64,000 nucleotides of DNA from Sphingobacteriaceae bacterium GW460-11-11-14-LB5 (GTDB lineage Bacteria > Bacteroidota > Bacteroidia > Sphingobacteriales > Sphingobacteriaceae), in NCBI GenBank assembly GCA_002151545.1, contig CP021237.1, forward strand, positions 1,426,001-1,490,000. The letters run 5' to 3'. Numbering within the stretch: position 1 is the first letter of the stretch; each line of letters opens with the position of its first letter. The notes beneath the pieces were generated by a model, which saw only the letters and a list, made by a program, of their open reading frames with translations, did not search any database and was not told where the DNA came from. Positions 9,571-18,922 of this stretch are shown here, piece after piece. The position numbers and the translations under genes are program-made.

Positions 9571-10005
9571 ATGATTACCAAAATGACCATCACCAACATT
9601 CACGTCCTGAATCAGGATAGTGCTTATGATTTTTACGTAAACAAACTGGGTTTTAAACTGGTAGATGATATCCCGATGGGGCCCGAAAGCCGCTGGTTAA
9701 CGGTGTCGCCACCAGAGCAGCCCGATCTGCAGCTGGTATTGTTTCCTGTTACCGTGAGTAAAATGTTTCCAAAGGATGTAGCAGAAACCCTGATAGGACT
9801 GATCAAAAAAGGGATTTTCGGTTGCGGTGTGCTTACCTGCAACGATATTTTTGCAACCTACGAAGAGTTAAAAGCCAAAGGAGTTGAATTCATAAAAGCA
9901 CCAACCAAAGAGTTTTATGGAACTGAAGCTTTGTTTAAAGATGATTCGGGAAACTATTTTTCATTACAACCATTAAACAATTTTGGTAATGAAAACAGTA
10001 TTTGA
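9571..10005 (+). CDS. VOC-family (glyoxalase/bleomycin resistance-like) protein
   Basis: 144 residues with a vicinal-oxygen-chelate fold pattern: an N-terminal half beginning ITNIHVLNQDSAYDFYVNKLGF and a C-terminal half with FATYEELKAKGVEF and FKDDSGNYFSLQ. The matching half-domains provide paired beta-alpha-beta-beta-beta modules that normally bind a metal through His and Glu. Substrate cannot be predicted. It overlaps the following DUF1569 gene by 17 bp and follows an AraC regulator, so these three probably form one unit. Confidence 0.88.
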   Translation: MITKMTITNIHVLNQDSAYDFYVNKLGFKLVDDIPMGPESRWLTVSPPEQPDLQLVLFPVTVSKMFPKDVAETLIGLIKKGIFGCGVLTCNDIFATYEELKAKGVEFIKAPTKEFYGTEALFKDDSGNYFSLQPLNNFGNENSI

Positions 10006-10438
10006 GGCATCAACTAGAAGTGAATTAATCGATAGGGTTAATTCACTAACCGAAAAGAGCAACCGGCTTTGGGGTAAAATGGACGTTTGTCAAATGGCAA
10101 AACATTGTACCATCTGGTTCGAATGGGTGTTAGGTAAAGATAAACCCGTTTATAAAGTCGATTTTTTAGGTAAAATATTCGGCCGGATGGCACTTAAAAG
10201 CAATATCAAAGATGATAAACCGATAGGTAAAAATATGCCTGCAGGGAAATTTGCGGTTAAAGAAAAGGGTGGAAATTTAAAAATGCAGCAAACGATTCTG
10301 ATCAAACGTATCGAAGAATTTGAAAACTATGATAACCCCGATTTTGTCCACGATTTTTTCGGTCAAATGACTAAAGAACAAATCGGTGTTTTTTCTTATA
10401 AACATGCCGATCATCATTTAAGGCAGTTTGGTGTTTAA
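9989..10438 (+). CDS. DUF1569 (DinB-like) family protein
   Basis: 149 residues from ATG 9989; an in-frame TTG at 9983 would add two residues but ATG is preferred. The sequence has the DUF1569 pattern: LWGKMDVCQMAKHCTIWFEW near the N-terminus, a central KMALKSN-like stretch and a C-terminal YKHADHHLRQFG containing clustered histidines that would complete a DinB-like four-helix metal site. The biochemical role of the family is unknown. The start lies inside the end of the VOC gene, suggesting translational coupling. Confidence 0.8.
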   Translation: MKTVFEASTRSELIDRVNSLTEKSNRLWGKMDVCQMAKHCTIWFEWVLGKDKPVYKVDFLGKIFGRMALKSNIKDDKPIGKNMPAGKFAVKEKGGNLKMQQTILIKRIEEFENYDNPDFVHDFFGQMTKEQIGVFSYKHADHHLRQFGV

Positions 10439-10540
10439 TCTTAAATCCTGACATTTTAAACAAAGTAAGATTGGCGTTTTGAACAAAGCCAGGCCTGTTA
10501 TTGTCCATTATTTTTGTTGTGAAATAAAACAATAGAAAAA

Positions 10541-11563
10541 ATGGAAAGTAACCATAATTACAACGGGGCATTACAGCAGCCAATAGGCTCAGGGTTTAAT
10601 GCAACATCTACCAATACTGATGTGATCGCTGGCGTTAACCTTAAAGGGAAAACAGCCATCATCACTGGCGGTTATGCTGGCATAGGTTTAGAAACGACAA
10701 AAACATTTGTACAGGCCGGAGCTAAGGTAATAGTACCTGCACGCGACATTGAAAAAGCGAAGCGGAATCTAAATGGTTTAGCGAATGTAGAAGTAGAGGG
10801 TATGGATTTAATGGATTTTCATTCCATTAATGCCTTTGCCGAAAAATTTTTATCGAGCGGACAGCCGCTCGATTTTTTGATTAATAACGCGGGTATTATG
10901 TGGGTGCCACTGCGTAGAGATGCAAGAGGTTACGAATCGCAACTGGCTACCAACCATTTGGGGCATTTTCAACTTACAGCCAAATTATGGCCGGCATTAA
11001 AAAAAGCCGATAGGGCCAGAGTGGTAAATGTTTCTTCATATGGTCACCAGATTGCGCCTTTCGACTTTGAGGATCCTAACTTTGAACATCGGCCATATGA
11101 AACTTTACTGGGTTACGGGCAATCGAAAACCGCCAATAATCTTTTTGCTGTTGAACTCGATGCACGAGGGGCCAAATCGGGCATCAGGGCTTATGCTGTA
11201 CATCCCGGCTCGGTTAACCATACCGATTTAGGTAGAGAAGCACCTATGGAACTTTACCAACAGATGGGTACACACGATGCTGATGGCAATATTTTTCCGG
11301 AGGTAGAAAAGAAACTGAAACAACTAGCACAAGGTGCGGCCACAACGGTTTGGTGCGCCACAAGCCCGTTACTTAATGAAATTGGAGGTGTATATTGCGA
11401 AGATGCCGACGTAGCCGAAGTTGATTTAGGTAATATTGAGCACCTGATGTCTGAACCATCAACCTTGCATGGCGTAAGGCCTTATGCCGTTAATGAAATA
11501 AATGCAAAAAGGTTATGGGATTTAAGTGAGCAAATGCTTGGTATAACATTCCGTGCCGATTAA
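10541..11563 (+). CDS. short-chain dehydrogenase/reductase (SDR)
   Basis: 340 residues. The Rossmann glycine motif TGGYAGIGLE is near residue 45, NNAGIM near 120, the catalytic Ser in NVSSYGHQ near 165 and the Tyr-Lys pair in YGQSKTANN near 190, so all classical SDR residues are present. A loop rich in GxHxAD and the length of 340 resemble the retinol-dehydrogenase/WW-oxidoreductase-like subgroup. The substrate is unknown. The AraC gene 30 bp downstream on the same strand probably belongs with it. Confidence 0.9.
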   Translation: MESNHNYNGALQQPIGSGFNATSTNTDVIAGVNLKGKTAIITGGYAGIGLETTKTFVQAGAKVIVPARDIEKAKRNLNGLANVEVEGMDLMDFHSINAFAEKFLSSGQPLDFLINNAGIMWVPLRRDARGYESQLATNHLGHFQLTAKLWPALKKADRARVVNVSSYGHQIAPFDFEDPNFEHRPYETLLGYGQSKTANNLFAVELDARGAKSGIRAYAVHPGSVNHTDLGREAPMELYQQMGTHDADGNIFPEVEKKLKQLAQGAATTVWCATSPLLNEIGGVYCEDADVAEVDLGNIEHLMSEPSTLHGVRPYAVNEINAKRLWDLSEQMLGITFRAD

Positions 11564-11593
11564 TTAAAATCAATTATTTGTATTTTAGCCATA

Positions 11594-12400
11594 ATGGAGT
11601 TTCAAACAAAATATATCACTTCAGAGATTAAACTCTCTTGTTATGAAGACAAGCTGTTTAAAACTGAAGTGGTTTTCGATAACCATATGCTGATCTGGTT
11701 TATCTCTGGAGAGACTAAAATTATCGAGGCCAATAAGGAACATGTATTTAATGCAGGAGATATTTTTTTGATCCCCAGAAATCAATTGGCTACCATCATC
11801 AATTATCCTAAAGACGGGCAGCCGCATAAAACGGTGGTGATGCATTTATCGGCGAAACGGTTAAGAGAATTTTACGCAAATATTGAGGTGAAGCATAAAG
11901 TACAGGTGTCGCAGCAAATACTGAGTTTTAGCCATCATCCCTTATTAAAAAGCTGCATGGCATCCTTAATTCCTTATTTTGATCTTCAGGAGAACTTTCC
12001 GGAACATATCGCTGCATTAAAAATAAATGAAGCCATTAATATTCTGCGTTTTATTGATCCTGAAATCGATAATGTGCTTTCTGATTTTCGGGAGCCCGGA
12101 AAAATTGATCTGGTCGATTTTATGGAAAAAAACTACATGTTCAATATGCCGCTTGAGAAATTTGGATACCTTATGGGCCGCAGTTTATCTACTTTTAACC
12201 GCGATTTTAGAAAAGCATTTAACCGCGCCCCACAAAAATGGCTTACCCAAAAAAGACTGGAGCTGGCCCATTATCAACTTGCAGAAAAGCATAAAAAACC
12301 TGTAGAAGTATACCTCGAATCGGGTTTTGAAGATTTGTCGCATTTCTCTTTCGCCTTTAAAAAAGAATTTGGATATGCGCCTTCTACATTAATAAAATAA
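11594..12400 (+). CDS. AraC-family transcriptional regulator with cupin-like sensor
   Basis: 268 residues. The N-terminal half (VFNAGDIFLIPRNQLATI) looks like a cupin/ExsA-type sensing domain. The C-terminal 100 residues form the AraC DNA-binding domain: MPLEKFGYLMGRSLSTFNRDF, then YLESGFEDLSHFSFAFKKEF and the terminal GYAPSTL. It follows the SDR gene closely and likely regulates it. Its end converges on a GlxA-type regulator, with a shared bidirectional terminator. Confidence 0.9.
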   Translation: MEFQTKYITSEIKLSCYEDKLFKTEVVFDNHMLIWFISGETKIIEANKEHVFNAGDIFLIPRNQLATIINYPKDGQPHKTVVMHLSAKRLREFYANIEVKHKVQVSQQILSFSHHPLLKSCMASLIPYFDLQENFPEHIAALKINEAINILRFIDPEIDNVLSDFREPGKIDLVDFMEKNYMFNMPLEKFGYLMGRSLSTFNRDFRKAFNRAPQKWLTQKRLELAHYQLAEKHKKPVEVYLESGFEDLSHFSFAFKKEFGYAPSTLIK

Positions 12401-12438
12401 AATCATCAGGTAGCAGGAAAGTGTTGCCTGATGGTTTT
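12400..12438. terminator. bidirectional terminator between convergent genes
   Basis: Stem 12402-12415 pairs with 12422-12435 (ATCATCAGG/CCTGATGGT core) with A-rich and T-rich flanks on either side. It sits exactly between convergent AraC and GlxA-type genes and can serve both strands. Confidence 0.75.
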
Positions 12439-13417
12439 ATATGATCATTTCCTTATTGTACCGGTTTCTATATTCCAGCGGAGATATGCCTGTAATTTTC
12501 CGAAATACCTCTCTAAAAGCCTTTACATCTGTATAACCAACCTCATACATCACTTCGTTAACCGTTTTTCTGCTTGTTTCCAGTGCTTTTTTAGCTGATT
12601 CTATTTTAGCGCGTTGTAAATATTCTATGGGCGTATTTCCGGTTGCTTTGATGAATCTTCTGTCAAAATTTCTCCTGCCTACCGCAAATTTTGTCGATAA
12701 ATCCTCTATAGATATTTTTTGCTGCAGGTGGTTTTCGATATAACATTGTGCTTCTTTTACCATTTCATCGCCATGCAACTTTTGTCCCTTAAAAATAATA
12801 AAGGTAGATTGACTTTGCCTGTCCATTTCAATTTGAAAAACCTTTGAACAAAAAATGGCCGTTTGCCGGTCGAAGTATTTTTCTACCAGGTATAAGATTA
12901 GATTTAAAAAAGAATAGGCACCCCCGTTGGTGTAAATGCCATTTTCATCGGTAATCAGTTTATCGGTCTGTAAATTTATCTTAGGGAACATTTTGCTGAA
13001 ATGATCAGCCACAATCCAGTGTGTAGAACAGGTTTTGCCATCTAGTAAACCAGTTGATGCCAATAAGTACGCGCCAGTGCAAACACTCGCTATTTCGGCA
13101 CCGTTTTTATACTGCGCGGCAATCCACCCAATCAGTTCCTGGTTCCCTTCCATTGCCTGTTGGTAGTTGTGGTTTAAAGAGGGAATAATCACCAGGTCGG
13201 TTTTGGTGATAGATGAAATATGCCTGTGTGGTTTCACCGAAAACAAACCATCATAAAAATCGACTTCTTTTGAAATACCTGCCAGCTCAATTTTGAATAA
13301 CTGAGTTTTGCCGCTTTCCTGCCAATAGGCATTAGCCCTGCTCAGTATTTTGTACGAACCAACAATACTGCTTAAGTTGTTTGGCCCGTCGGGTACAAGA
13401 ATGGTAATGTGTTTCAT
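12437..13417 (-). CDS. GlxA-type transcriptional regulator (DJ-1/PfpI domain plus AraC HTH)
   Basis: 326 residues. The first 200 form a DJ-1/PfpI-like domain: ITILVPDGPNN at the start and ASVCTGAYLLASTGLLDG near residue 110, where the Cys is at the nucleophile-elbow position. The C-terminal 105 residues are an AraC DNA-binding domain (ISIEDLSTKFAVGRRNFDRRF, VMYEVGYTDVKAFREVFRK, GISPLEYR). Members respond to small metabolites or stress; the ligand is not inferable. The SRPBCC gene lies divergently 180 bp away and is a plausible target. Confidence 0.9.
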   Translation of the reverse strand: MKHITILVPDGPNNLSSIVGSYKILSRANAYWQESGKTQLFKIELAGISKEVDFYDGLFSVKPHRHISSITKTDLVIIPSLNHNYQQAMEGNQELIGWIAAQYKNGAEIASVCTGAYLLASTGLLDGKTCSTHWIVADHFSKMFPKINLQTDKLITDENGIYTNGGAYSFLNLILYLVEKYFDRQTAIFCSKVFQIEMDRQSQSTFIIFKGQKLHGDEMVKEAQCYIENHLQQKISIEDLSTKFAVGRRNFDRRFIKATGNTPIEYLQRAKIESAKKALETSRKTVNEVMYEVGYTDVKAFREVFRKITGISPLEYRNRYNKEMII

Positions 13418-13597
13418 CTTAATGGTTTTACATGATCTAGGTTTAGCATTGTCTTGCTAATTTGCTGTAGTAAAGATAAAGTTTAAAGTTGTCCAAATCA
13501 ACCCGCTACAATGTCTATTTTGCACCCTGCTCGCAACACCAATTGCTGCTAACTTTGTTTTATTCTAATCAATCTTAAATTAAACAACAGCAGAACC

Positions 13598-14092
13598 ATG
13601 GAAAATCAAGATTTTACAGCCACCATTTTGGTCGATCAAAGTCCGAATGAAGTTTTTAACGCAATCACCAACATTAAAGGATGGTGGTCGGAAGCCATTG
13701 AAGGAGATACCCATATCATTAACGCCGAATCTGTTTATCATTACAGGGATATTCACTATTGTAAAATGAAGCTGGTAGAACTGGTTCCAGATCAAAAAGT
13801 AGTTTGGTTGATATTGGACAACTATTTTAAGTTTACGGCCGATAAAAGCGAGTGGATTGGTACAAAACTGGTTTTTGATATTACTAAAAAGGGAGAACAA
13901 ACCCTTTTAACTTTTACACACGAGGGATTGGTACCTCAGTACGAATGTTATGAAATTTGCAGGGAGGCCTGGACTAACTATATTAAAGAAAGTTTGTATA
14001 AACTAATTACCACCGGAAAGGGGCAGCCAAACCCTAAAGAAGATGATGGTTTTAATACCGAGCTGGCAAAAAAATGGAAAATTGAAGCCTGA
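13598..14092 (+). CDS. SRPBCC/AHSA1-domain protein
   Basis: 164 residues. The N-terminal pattern FTATILVDQSPNEVFNAITN followed by GWWSEAIEG, then a middle YHYRDIHYCKMKLVELVPDQKVVWLI and C-terminal LTFTHEGLVP and CYEICREAWTNYI, is typical of the AHSA1 (Hsp90 activator-like) branch of START/Bet v1 folds, which bind hydrophobic ligands. It is divergent from the GlxA-type regulator and ends facing the sulfatase gene. Function in the cell is unknown. Confidence 0.87.
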   Translation: MENQDFTATILVDQSPNEVFNAITNIKGWWSEAIEGDTHIINAESVYHYRDIHYCKMKLVELVPDQKVVWLILDNYFKFTADKSEWIGTKLVFDITKKGEQTLLTFTHEGLVPQYECYEICREAWTNYIKESLYKLITTGKGQPNPKEDDGFNTELAKKWKIEA

Positions 14093-14098
14093 TCCTCA

Positions 14099-14133
14099 CT
14101 GCAGCCTGCTCAGTTGTAATGACCAGGCTGCAG
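14099..14133. terminator. hairpin between convergent genes
   Basis: A perfect 10-bp inverted repeat CTGCAGCCTG/CAGGCTGCAG (14099-14108 and 14124-14133) lies between two convergent coding regions. A U-tract is weak on both sides, so it is a probable but not classical terminator. Confidence 0.5.
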
Positions 14134-14160
14134 TTCATATTGAAGCTCATGCTTAATTAA

Positions 14161-16101
14161 TTAGGGTTTCTTTTTAGACTCAAAGCCGTACAAGCCGTTT
14201 TGGTAGAGGTATGATGCCATTTGGTAATTAGCGATGGCCTCATGAGTCAATTTCTCATCTGCAGGTATAGCCACCGCACCTCCCGTAGTGAAATCGGGCT
14301 TGTATGTAGTTGCTTTTTTATTTGGATTGAGAATAACCAGTTTATTGTTTTTAAGGTAACCCAAACTCTGGTAGGTGCTAATAAAAGCCCTTTCATCGCC
14401 GGCTTTCATCTTAAATACATCCTGACCGAAAAACTTACTGTCGTAACTGAAATTCAAATAACCCAAAATGCTTGGACCGATATCAATCTGTGCAGTTAGT
14501 TTATCGAATTTACCTGGTTTAATGTGCCCCGGACTGTAAAAAATCATGGGGATATGGTATTTATCTACCGGTAACTCTACTTTACCCGCACTTGATGCAC
14601 AATGATCGGCTACAATTACAAATAAAGTATTCGAAAACCAGGGTTTTTGCTTTGCTTCGCGTATAAATTTGCCAATGGCGTAATCGGTGTATTTAACTGC
14701 GCCTTCTCTACCGCTGTGCGATGGAATATCAATCCGCCCTTCAGGATAAGTATAGGGACGGTGGTTAGAAACTGTCATAATCTGTGCAAAGAAGGGTTTC
14801 TTGTTTTTATAATCTTTATCCAGTTCGCGTAACGAAAGCATAAATAAATCTTCATCGGCAACACCCCAGATATTCGAATAATGGATTTCTGAGTCCTGTA
14901 ATGCACTTCTGTCGGTAACCTCATAACCATTATTCGAAAAGAATTCGTTCATATTATCAAAATACCCATAACCACCATAAATAAATCTGGCGTTATAACC
15001 TTTTGAACGGAAGATGCTGCCTAAGGTGAAGAGATTTTGATTATCTGGGCGTTTTACGATCGATTGGCCAGGGGTAGGCGGGATGCAGAGCGATAATGCT
15101 TCCAAACCACGCACTGTACGTGTTCCCGAAGCATATAAATTGCTGAATGACAAACCTTCTTTTGCCAGCGAATCAAGCTGTGGCGTGATGTGTTGTGTAT
15201 TGCCAAAAGTACCCAGAAACTCAGCACTTAAACTTTCTACACTGATCAGTACCACATTCATCTTATTTTCGGTACCCGGATTATTAATAGTTCTGGAGGT
15301 ATATTTAAATTCCCCCTTTGCAGCAGAATCTTGTTGCAGTAAACGACTCAGAATGGTTTCTGCATTTTTGATCGGGAGTGTTTTGTAAAAAGTATTATAA
15401 TCCAGTTGATTGTTCCAGAAGGCAAATCCAAAATCATACATGCCATTGCCCGAAAGCTCGTTTACATATTGATTTTTGCTGTGGTATTTCCATTTATGGC
15501 TTACACCAAAATAAGTAAGCACAGGCAGGCATAAAAGTACCAGGGCAATTTTGGTGCGCTTGCCAAAGCTGGTTTTATTGATAGTAGATGCGGTGATGAA
15601 CTTTCTTAAGAAGTAAAGAATTAATATGGTGATGATAACCAGACCTACCATAATAATATTGATCGGGTACGATTGGCGGATATTTCCAATAACCTCTGTA
15701 GTATATACCAGGTAATCGACTGCTATAAAGTTATAGCGGACTGAAAATTCTTCCCAGAAAAACCATTCTGAAATGGCATTGAAAATTAGTGTGAAAACAG
15801 CAAAGAAAAAATAAATGAACAATAATACCTTGTTGAATTTGCTGGTGTACCATTTAGAAGGGAGCAGCCATAGGTAAATTACAAGCGGAATTACCGCAAA
15901 AGATGCTGCCGCAAGATCGTAAAACAGACCAATAACCAGGATTTTAAGGAGGTTTATTATTGACCAATCAACATTAGCTGCACTATAAATTAATAAAGAG
16001 AGCCTAGTAATTAGAGATATGGCAGATAATAGTATTGTAACTAAAAAAACTGGTCCGAATCTATGCTCGAGTAATTTATTTGTTTTTTCTTTAATGCTCA
16101 T
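14161..16101 (-). CDS. LTA synthase-like membrane sulfatase-family transferase
   Basis: 646 residues from ATG 16101; an upstream in-frame GTG at 16140 is less likely. Five hydrophobic segments occupy about the first 200 residues (for example VFLVTILLSAISLITRLSLL). The periplasmic catalytic domain has NVVLISVESLSAEFLGTFGN, the nucleophile Thr in ASGTRTVRGLEAL, and ADHCASSAG near the C-terminus, matching the metal-binding sulfatase/LtaS fold. In Gram-negatives such proteins transfer phosphoglycerol or phosphoethanolamine to envelope glycans or lipids. A CTGAAG-N5-CTGAAG direct repeat 75 bp upstream suggests control by the nearby OmpR-type regulator. Confidence 0.9.
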   Translation of the reverse strand: MSIKEKTNKLLEHRFGPVFLVTILLSAISLITRLSLLIYSAANVDWSIINLLKILVIGLFYDLAAASFAVIPLVIYLWLLPSKWYTSKFNKVLLFIYFFFAVFTLIFNAISEWFFWEEFSVRYNFIAVDYLVYTTEVIGNIRQSYPINIIMVGLVIITILILYFLRKFITASTINKTSFGKRTKIALVLLCLPVLTYFGVSHKWKYHSKNQYVNELSGNGMYDFGFAFWNNQLDYNTFYKTLPIKNAETILSRLLQQDSAAKGEFKYTSRTINNPGTENKMNVVLISVESLSAEFLGTFGNTQHITPQLDSLAKEGLSFSNLYASGTRTVRGLEALSLCIPPTPGQSIVKRPDNQNLFTLGSIFRSKGYNARFIYGGYGYFDNMNEFFSNNGYEVTDRSALQDSEIHYSNIWGVADEDLFMLSLRELDKDYKNKKPFFAQIMTVSNHRPYTYPEGRIDIPSHSGREGAVKYTDYAIGKFIREAKQKPWFSNTLFVIVADHCASSAGKVELPVDKYHIPMIFYSPGHIKPGKFDKLTAQIDIGPSILGYLNFSYDSKFFGQDVFKMKAGDERAFISTYQSLGYLKNNKLVILNPNKKATTYKPDFTTGGAVAIPADEKLTHEAIANYQMASYLYQNGLYGFESKKKP

Positions 16102-16172
16102 GGTTAATGGTGAATCCAATGCTTGAAATTTTCTTGCCACACTTTGTGTAATAATGGACGAAGGTAGTTTTC

Positions 16173-16196
16173 AATTCTGAAGGAATCCTGAAGGTT
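16173..16196 (-). promoter_or_regulatory. predicted OmpR-family direct-repeat operator before the sulfatase gene
   Basis: CTGAAG at 16177-16182 is repeated at 16188-16193 with an 11-bp period, preceded by AATT. OmpR/PhoB-family regulators bind direct repeats spaced by 11 bp. The same AATTCTGAAG-N5-CTGAA pattern recurs twice between the TonB receptor and the response regulator. Confidence 0.55.
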
Positions 16197-16265
16197 TGGT
16201 TAGGCCTTAAAGGTATTATTAAAGTATGGTACTTAACCATTAATTAATATCAGGTTAATCAGTTT

Positions 16266-18689
16266 TTAAAATTTATAACTGTAACCTAACCTAAAAACCT
16301 GTGTTTCATAATAATCAGTACTATTAAGCCTGAAACCGTTTCCATTTATTTCTTTTTTGATTTTTAATGTATTCAAAATATCAGTTCCATTTAAGAAAAT
16401 CTCACCCTTTCCTTTCTGGATCTGTTTTTTGATACCCAGATCGGTAGAAAACCGGGCATCAATTTTCCCTTGTGGAATAATATCAGGAGCCAGGTAAACC
16501 ATGGCCAGTTGAATGTCTGTTTTTCCAGGTAATTTGAACTGTCCGTTAAATTTGGCATTGCCTGATACAATAGACTGCTCTGGCATGCTGTATACTGTTG
16601 GAACGGGGTATTGATTGGTTACGGTAAAAGCATCGATTTTGTTTTGATATATCGTAGCACTTAGGTTAAACGAAATCCATGATGCAAGTTTTTGTTGTAA
16701 CAGTAGTTCGACTCCACTACTAAAACTTTTACCGGCATTTTGAAAAATATTATATATGATGCTGTTACCAGGAACAATGGTAGCTATGCGTGTTATAGTG
16801 CCATTAACTATTTTATGAAAAGCTGCTGCATAGAAATAACCTTCATTCCAATTGTTTTTATAACCTAATTCTATGGCATGGGTAAATTGGGGGCGAAGAG
16901 TAGGATTGCCTACTTTTAATAGTTCAGGCTCATCATATTTAGGAAATATCCGAATGTCTACCTCATTTGGCCGATCTACCCTTTGGTTATAAAAAGCACT
17001 TATTTTGTTCTTTTCGTCTATTTTATAAGCAAACCGAAGGTTAGGGAAAGGCCTGAAATATTCATAACCATTGCTCTTATAGGTATTATGGGTTGGGTTT
17101 ACCTGGTAATCCACCTTTACATATTCCATTCTCAAACCAGCCTCCAGTTCGATTTTATTATTCTCATAAACATAGTTGCCATATACTGCGGGAATATTTT
17201 CGCGGTAATCAGCCCAGCCACCTGCATTTACATCGATAGGAGAGTTTAAACCCGGATAAAACTGCATATCCGTCGGAATAAGCCGATAGCGATATTTTAA
17301 ACCACCCTCTATTCTTCCGTTTTTTAGCGGACGTACATAATCCAGGTTGAAATCTGAAACATGTTCATCAGATAAGAGTTTAAAGGCGTCCATTCCTGTA
17401 AAAGCAGGCATAATATTAGTAAAGAAATATTTTTCATCTTCTCTATGCCAGGTGTAATTAAAGCCGGCACTTAGGGTATGACCAGGCTGTGCAAATTTAT
17501 GCTGATATAACGCCGAGCCTGTAGCAGTATATTTTACCTCGTCTTCTACAAACTGCCACAAACGGTTTCTAACTGTAAAATCATTATTGAAATAAGGGAT
17601 ATCGCCAAGATCGCCTATTTTTTCACGATTAAAAAAGCCTGATAAAGTAAAGCTGTCATGCGCATTAGGATTGTAATCGACACCACTTTTCACTGTAGAA
17701 AAGGTCGTTGTCCGGTTGCGTTTAACCTGTTGATTAAGAACGATACCATTATCATATATTCTTTGTGAAAATTCGTTTTTATTTAAGGTTTGCGTATACA
17801 GATAATCGGCCTGTAAAAAGGTGTTTAATTTGTTTTTTCGGTAATTTAGAGATAAGGAGGGATTGAGTTTTGGTGTAAACTGATATTGGGCGCTTATCGT
17901 AGGAAGGTTTTTTTTACGTAGCCAGAGCGCACCGAAACCAGTACTCATACCTAATTTGCCATTAAATCCTTCCTGGCTGGTTTTCTTGTAAATAATATTG
18001 ATGATACCTGCATTGCCATTGGCATCGTATTTTGATGAAGGATTATTGATGATCTCTATGCGCTCAATGGCCGATGCCGGAATATTATCCAACCCGGTTT
18101 GACTGCCGAAACCTGTAATGGCATTTTGCTTTCCATCAATCAGTACTGCAATTTTATCATTCCCCCGTAATTGTACTTTCCCGTCCTGTATGGTTATGCC
18201 AGGAAGGTTTTGCATGGCCTGCAGTACCGATCCTCCCAGCTGACTGGTATTTTTGGCAAGATCGTAAGTTTTTTTATCTAGTTTATTACCCAGACCTTCG
18301 TTTGGCGAGCCTTGAATGTTAATGGTTTGAAGTGTTTGTGCATCTTCTGTCAGTTCAAAAATCCCGAGATCGAGAAACGGACTAAGTGTGCCAATGCTGA
18401 TCTCTTTTTTTAAGGTTTGATAACCCATCATGCTGATTTGCAGGGCATAGTTGCCTGATGGAATATCTTTAATTGAAAACCGGCCCTCATCATCGCCAAT
18501 GGTACCTAAAATAAATTTTTCATCATTGGGCTTTTTAAAAACGATATTGGCATATGGAAGTGTGTTTTTGTTTTTCGCTTCTTTAATTTGTCCTGAAACC
18601 GTTATGCGAATTTGCTGCGCGTTAACACTGATATGGCACACGCAGCTAAAAATGAAAAAAAGTAGTGGTAAATATTTGTAGTTTCTCAT
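16266..18689 (-). CDS. TonB-dependent outer-membrane receptor (outer membrane beta-barrel family)
   Basis: 807 residues. The N-terminus MRNYKYLPLLFFIFSCVCHISVNAQ is a signal peptide. A carboxypeptidase-regulatory-like domain follows (residues about 28-110, SGQIKEAKNKNTLPYANIVF), then a plug domain (LDKKTYDLAKNTSQLGGSVLQAMQ, VLIDGKQNAITG, IERIEIINNPSSKYDANGNAGIINI) and a barrel ending in the aromatic terminus FRLGYSYKF. The plug is of the type found in stand-alone Bacteroidota receptors rather than SusC. The substrate is unknown. It is divergent from the OmpR-type regulator, with two predicted regulator sites between them. Confidence 0.92.
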   Translation of the reverse strand: MRNYKYLPLLFFIFSCVCHISVNAQQIRITVSGQIKEAKNKNTLPYANIVFKKPNDEKFILGTIGDDEGRFSIKDIPSGNYALQISMMGYQTLKKEISIGTLSPFLDLGIFELTEDAQTLQTINIQGSPNEGLGNKLDKKTYDLAKNTSQLGGSVLQAMQNLPGITIQDGKVQLRGNDKIAVLIDGKQNAITGFGSQTGLDNIPASAIERIEIINNPSSKYDANGNAGIINIIYKKTSQEGFNGKLGMSTGFGALWLRKKNLPTISAQYQFTPKLNPSLSLNYRKNKLNTFLQADYLYTQTLNKNEFSQRIYDNGIVLNQQVKRNRTTTFSTVKSGVDYNPNAHDSFTLSGFFNREKIGDLGDIPYFNNDFTVRNRLWQFVEDEVKYTATGSALYQHKFAQPGHTLSAGFNYTWHREDEKYFFTNIMPAFTGMDAFKLLSDEHVSDFNLDYVRPLKNGRIEGGLKYRYRLIPTDMQFYPGLNSPIDVNAGGWADYRENIPAVYGNYVYENNKIELEAGLRMEYVKVDYQVNPTHNTYKSNGYEYFRPFPNLRFAYKIDEKNKISAFYNQRVDRPNEVDIRIFPKYDEPELLKVGNPTLRPQFTHAIELGYKNNWNEGYFYAAAFHKIVNGTITRIATIVPGNSIIYNIFQNAGKSFSSGVELLLQQKLASWISFNLSATIYQNKIDAFTVTNQYPVPTVYSMPEQSIVSGNAKFNGQFKLPGKTDIQLAMVYLAPDIIPQGKIDARFSTDLGIKKQIQKGKGEIFLNGTDILNTLKIKKEINGNGFRLNSTDYYETQVFRLGYSYKF

Positions 18690-18725
18690 GACTAATTTAT
18701 GCTTAATGCGGCCAAAGTAGCCGGC

Positions 18726-18811
18726 AATTCTGAAGAGAATCTGAATCAGTATGGTTACGTGTTTAGATCTATTGAAGAATATCTGCTAACTTCAGTCTTC
18801 CTTCAGAATTA
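18726..18811. promoter_or_regulatory. divergent promoter region with two CTGAAG direct-repeat operators
   Basis: In the 233-bp region between receptor and regulator, CTGAAG at 18730 is followed by CTGAAT at 18741 (plus strand). On the minus strand CTGAAG copies occupy 18801-18806 and 18790-18795. Both have the 11-bp period and an AATT prefix, as at 16173. This suggests that the regulator controls both the receptor and itself. Confidence 0.55.
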
Positions 18812-18922
18812 TATTTTACTATTGTAATCGCTATTTTAGCTAGGTAATTTCAATGATTGATTTAGTAGAAATATCAATCCCCTTTTTTAAATTAACCATA
18901 AGCGATACAAATTACTACACGG

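Noticed and set aside
16102..16140. GTG start giving 13 more residues to the LtaS-like protein
   Set aside because: ATG at 16101 leads directly into a normal short cytosolic leader before the first membrane helix.
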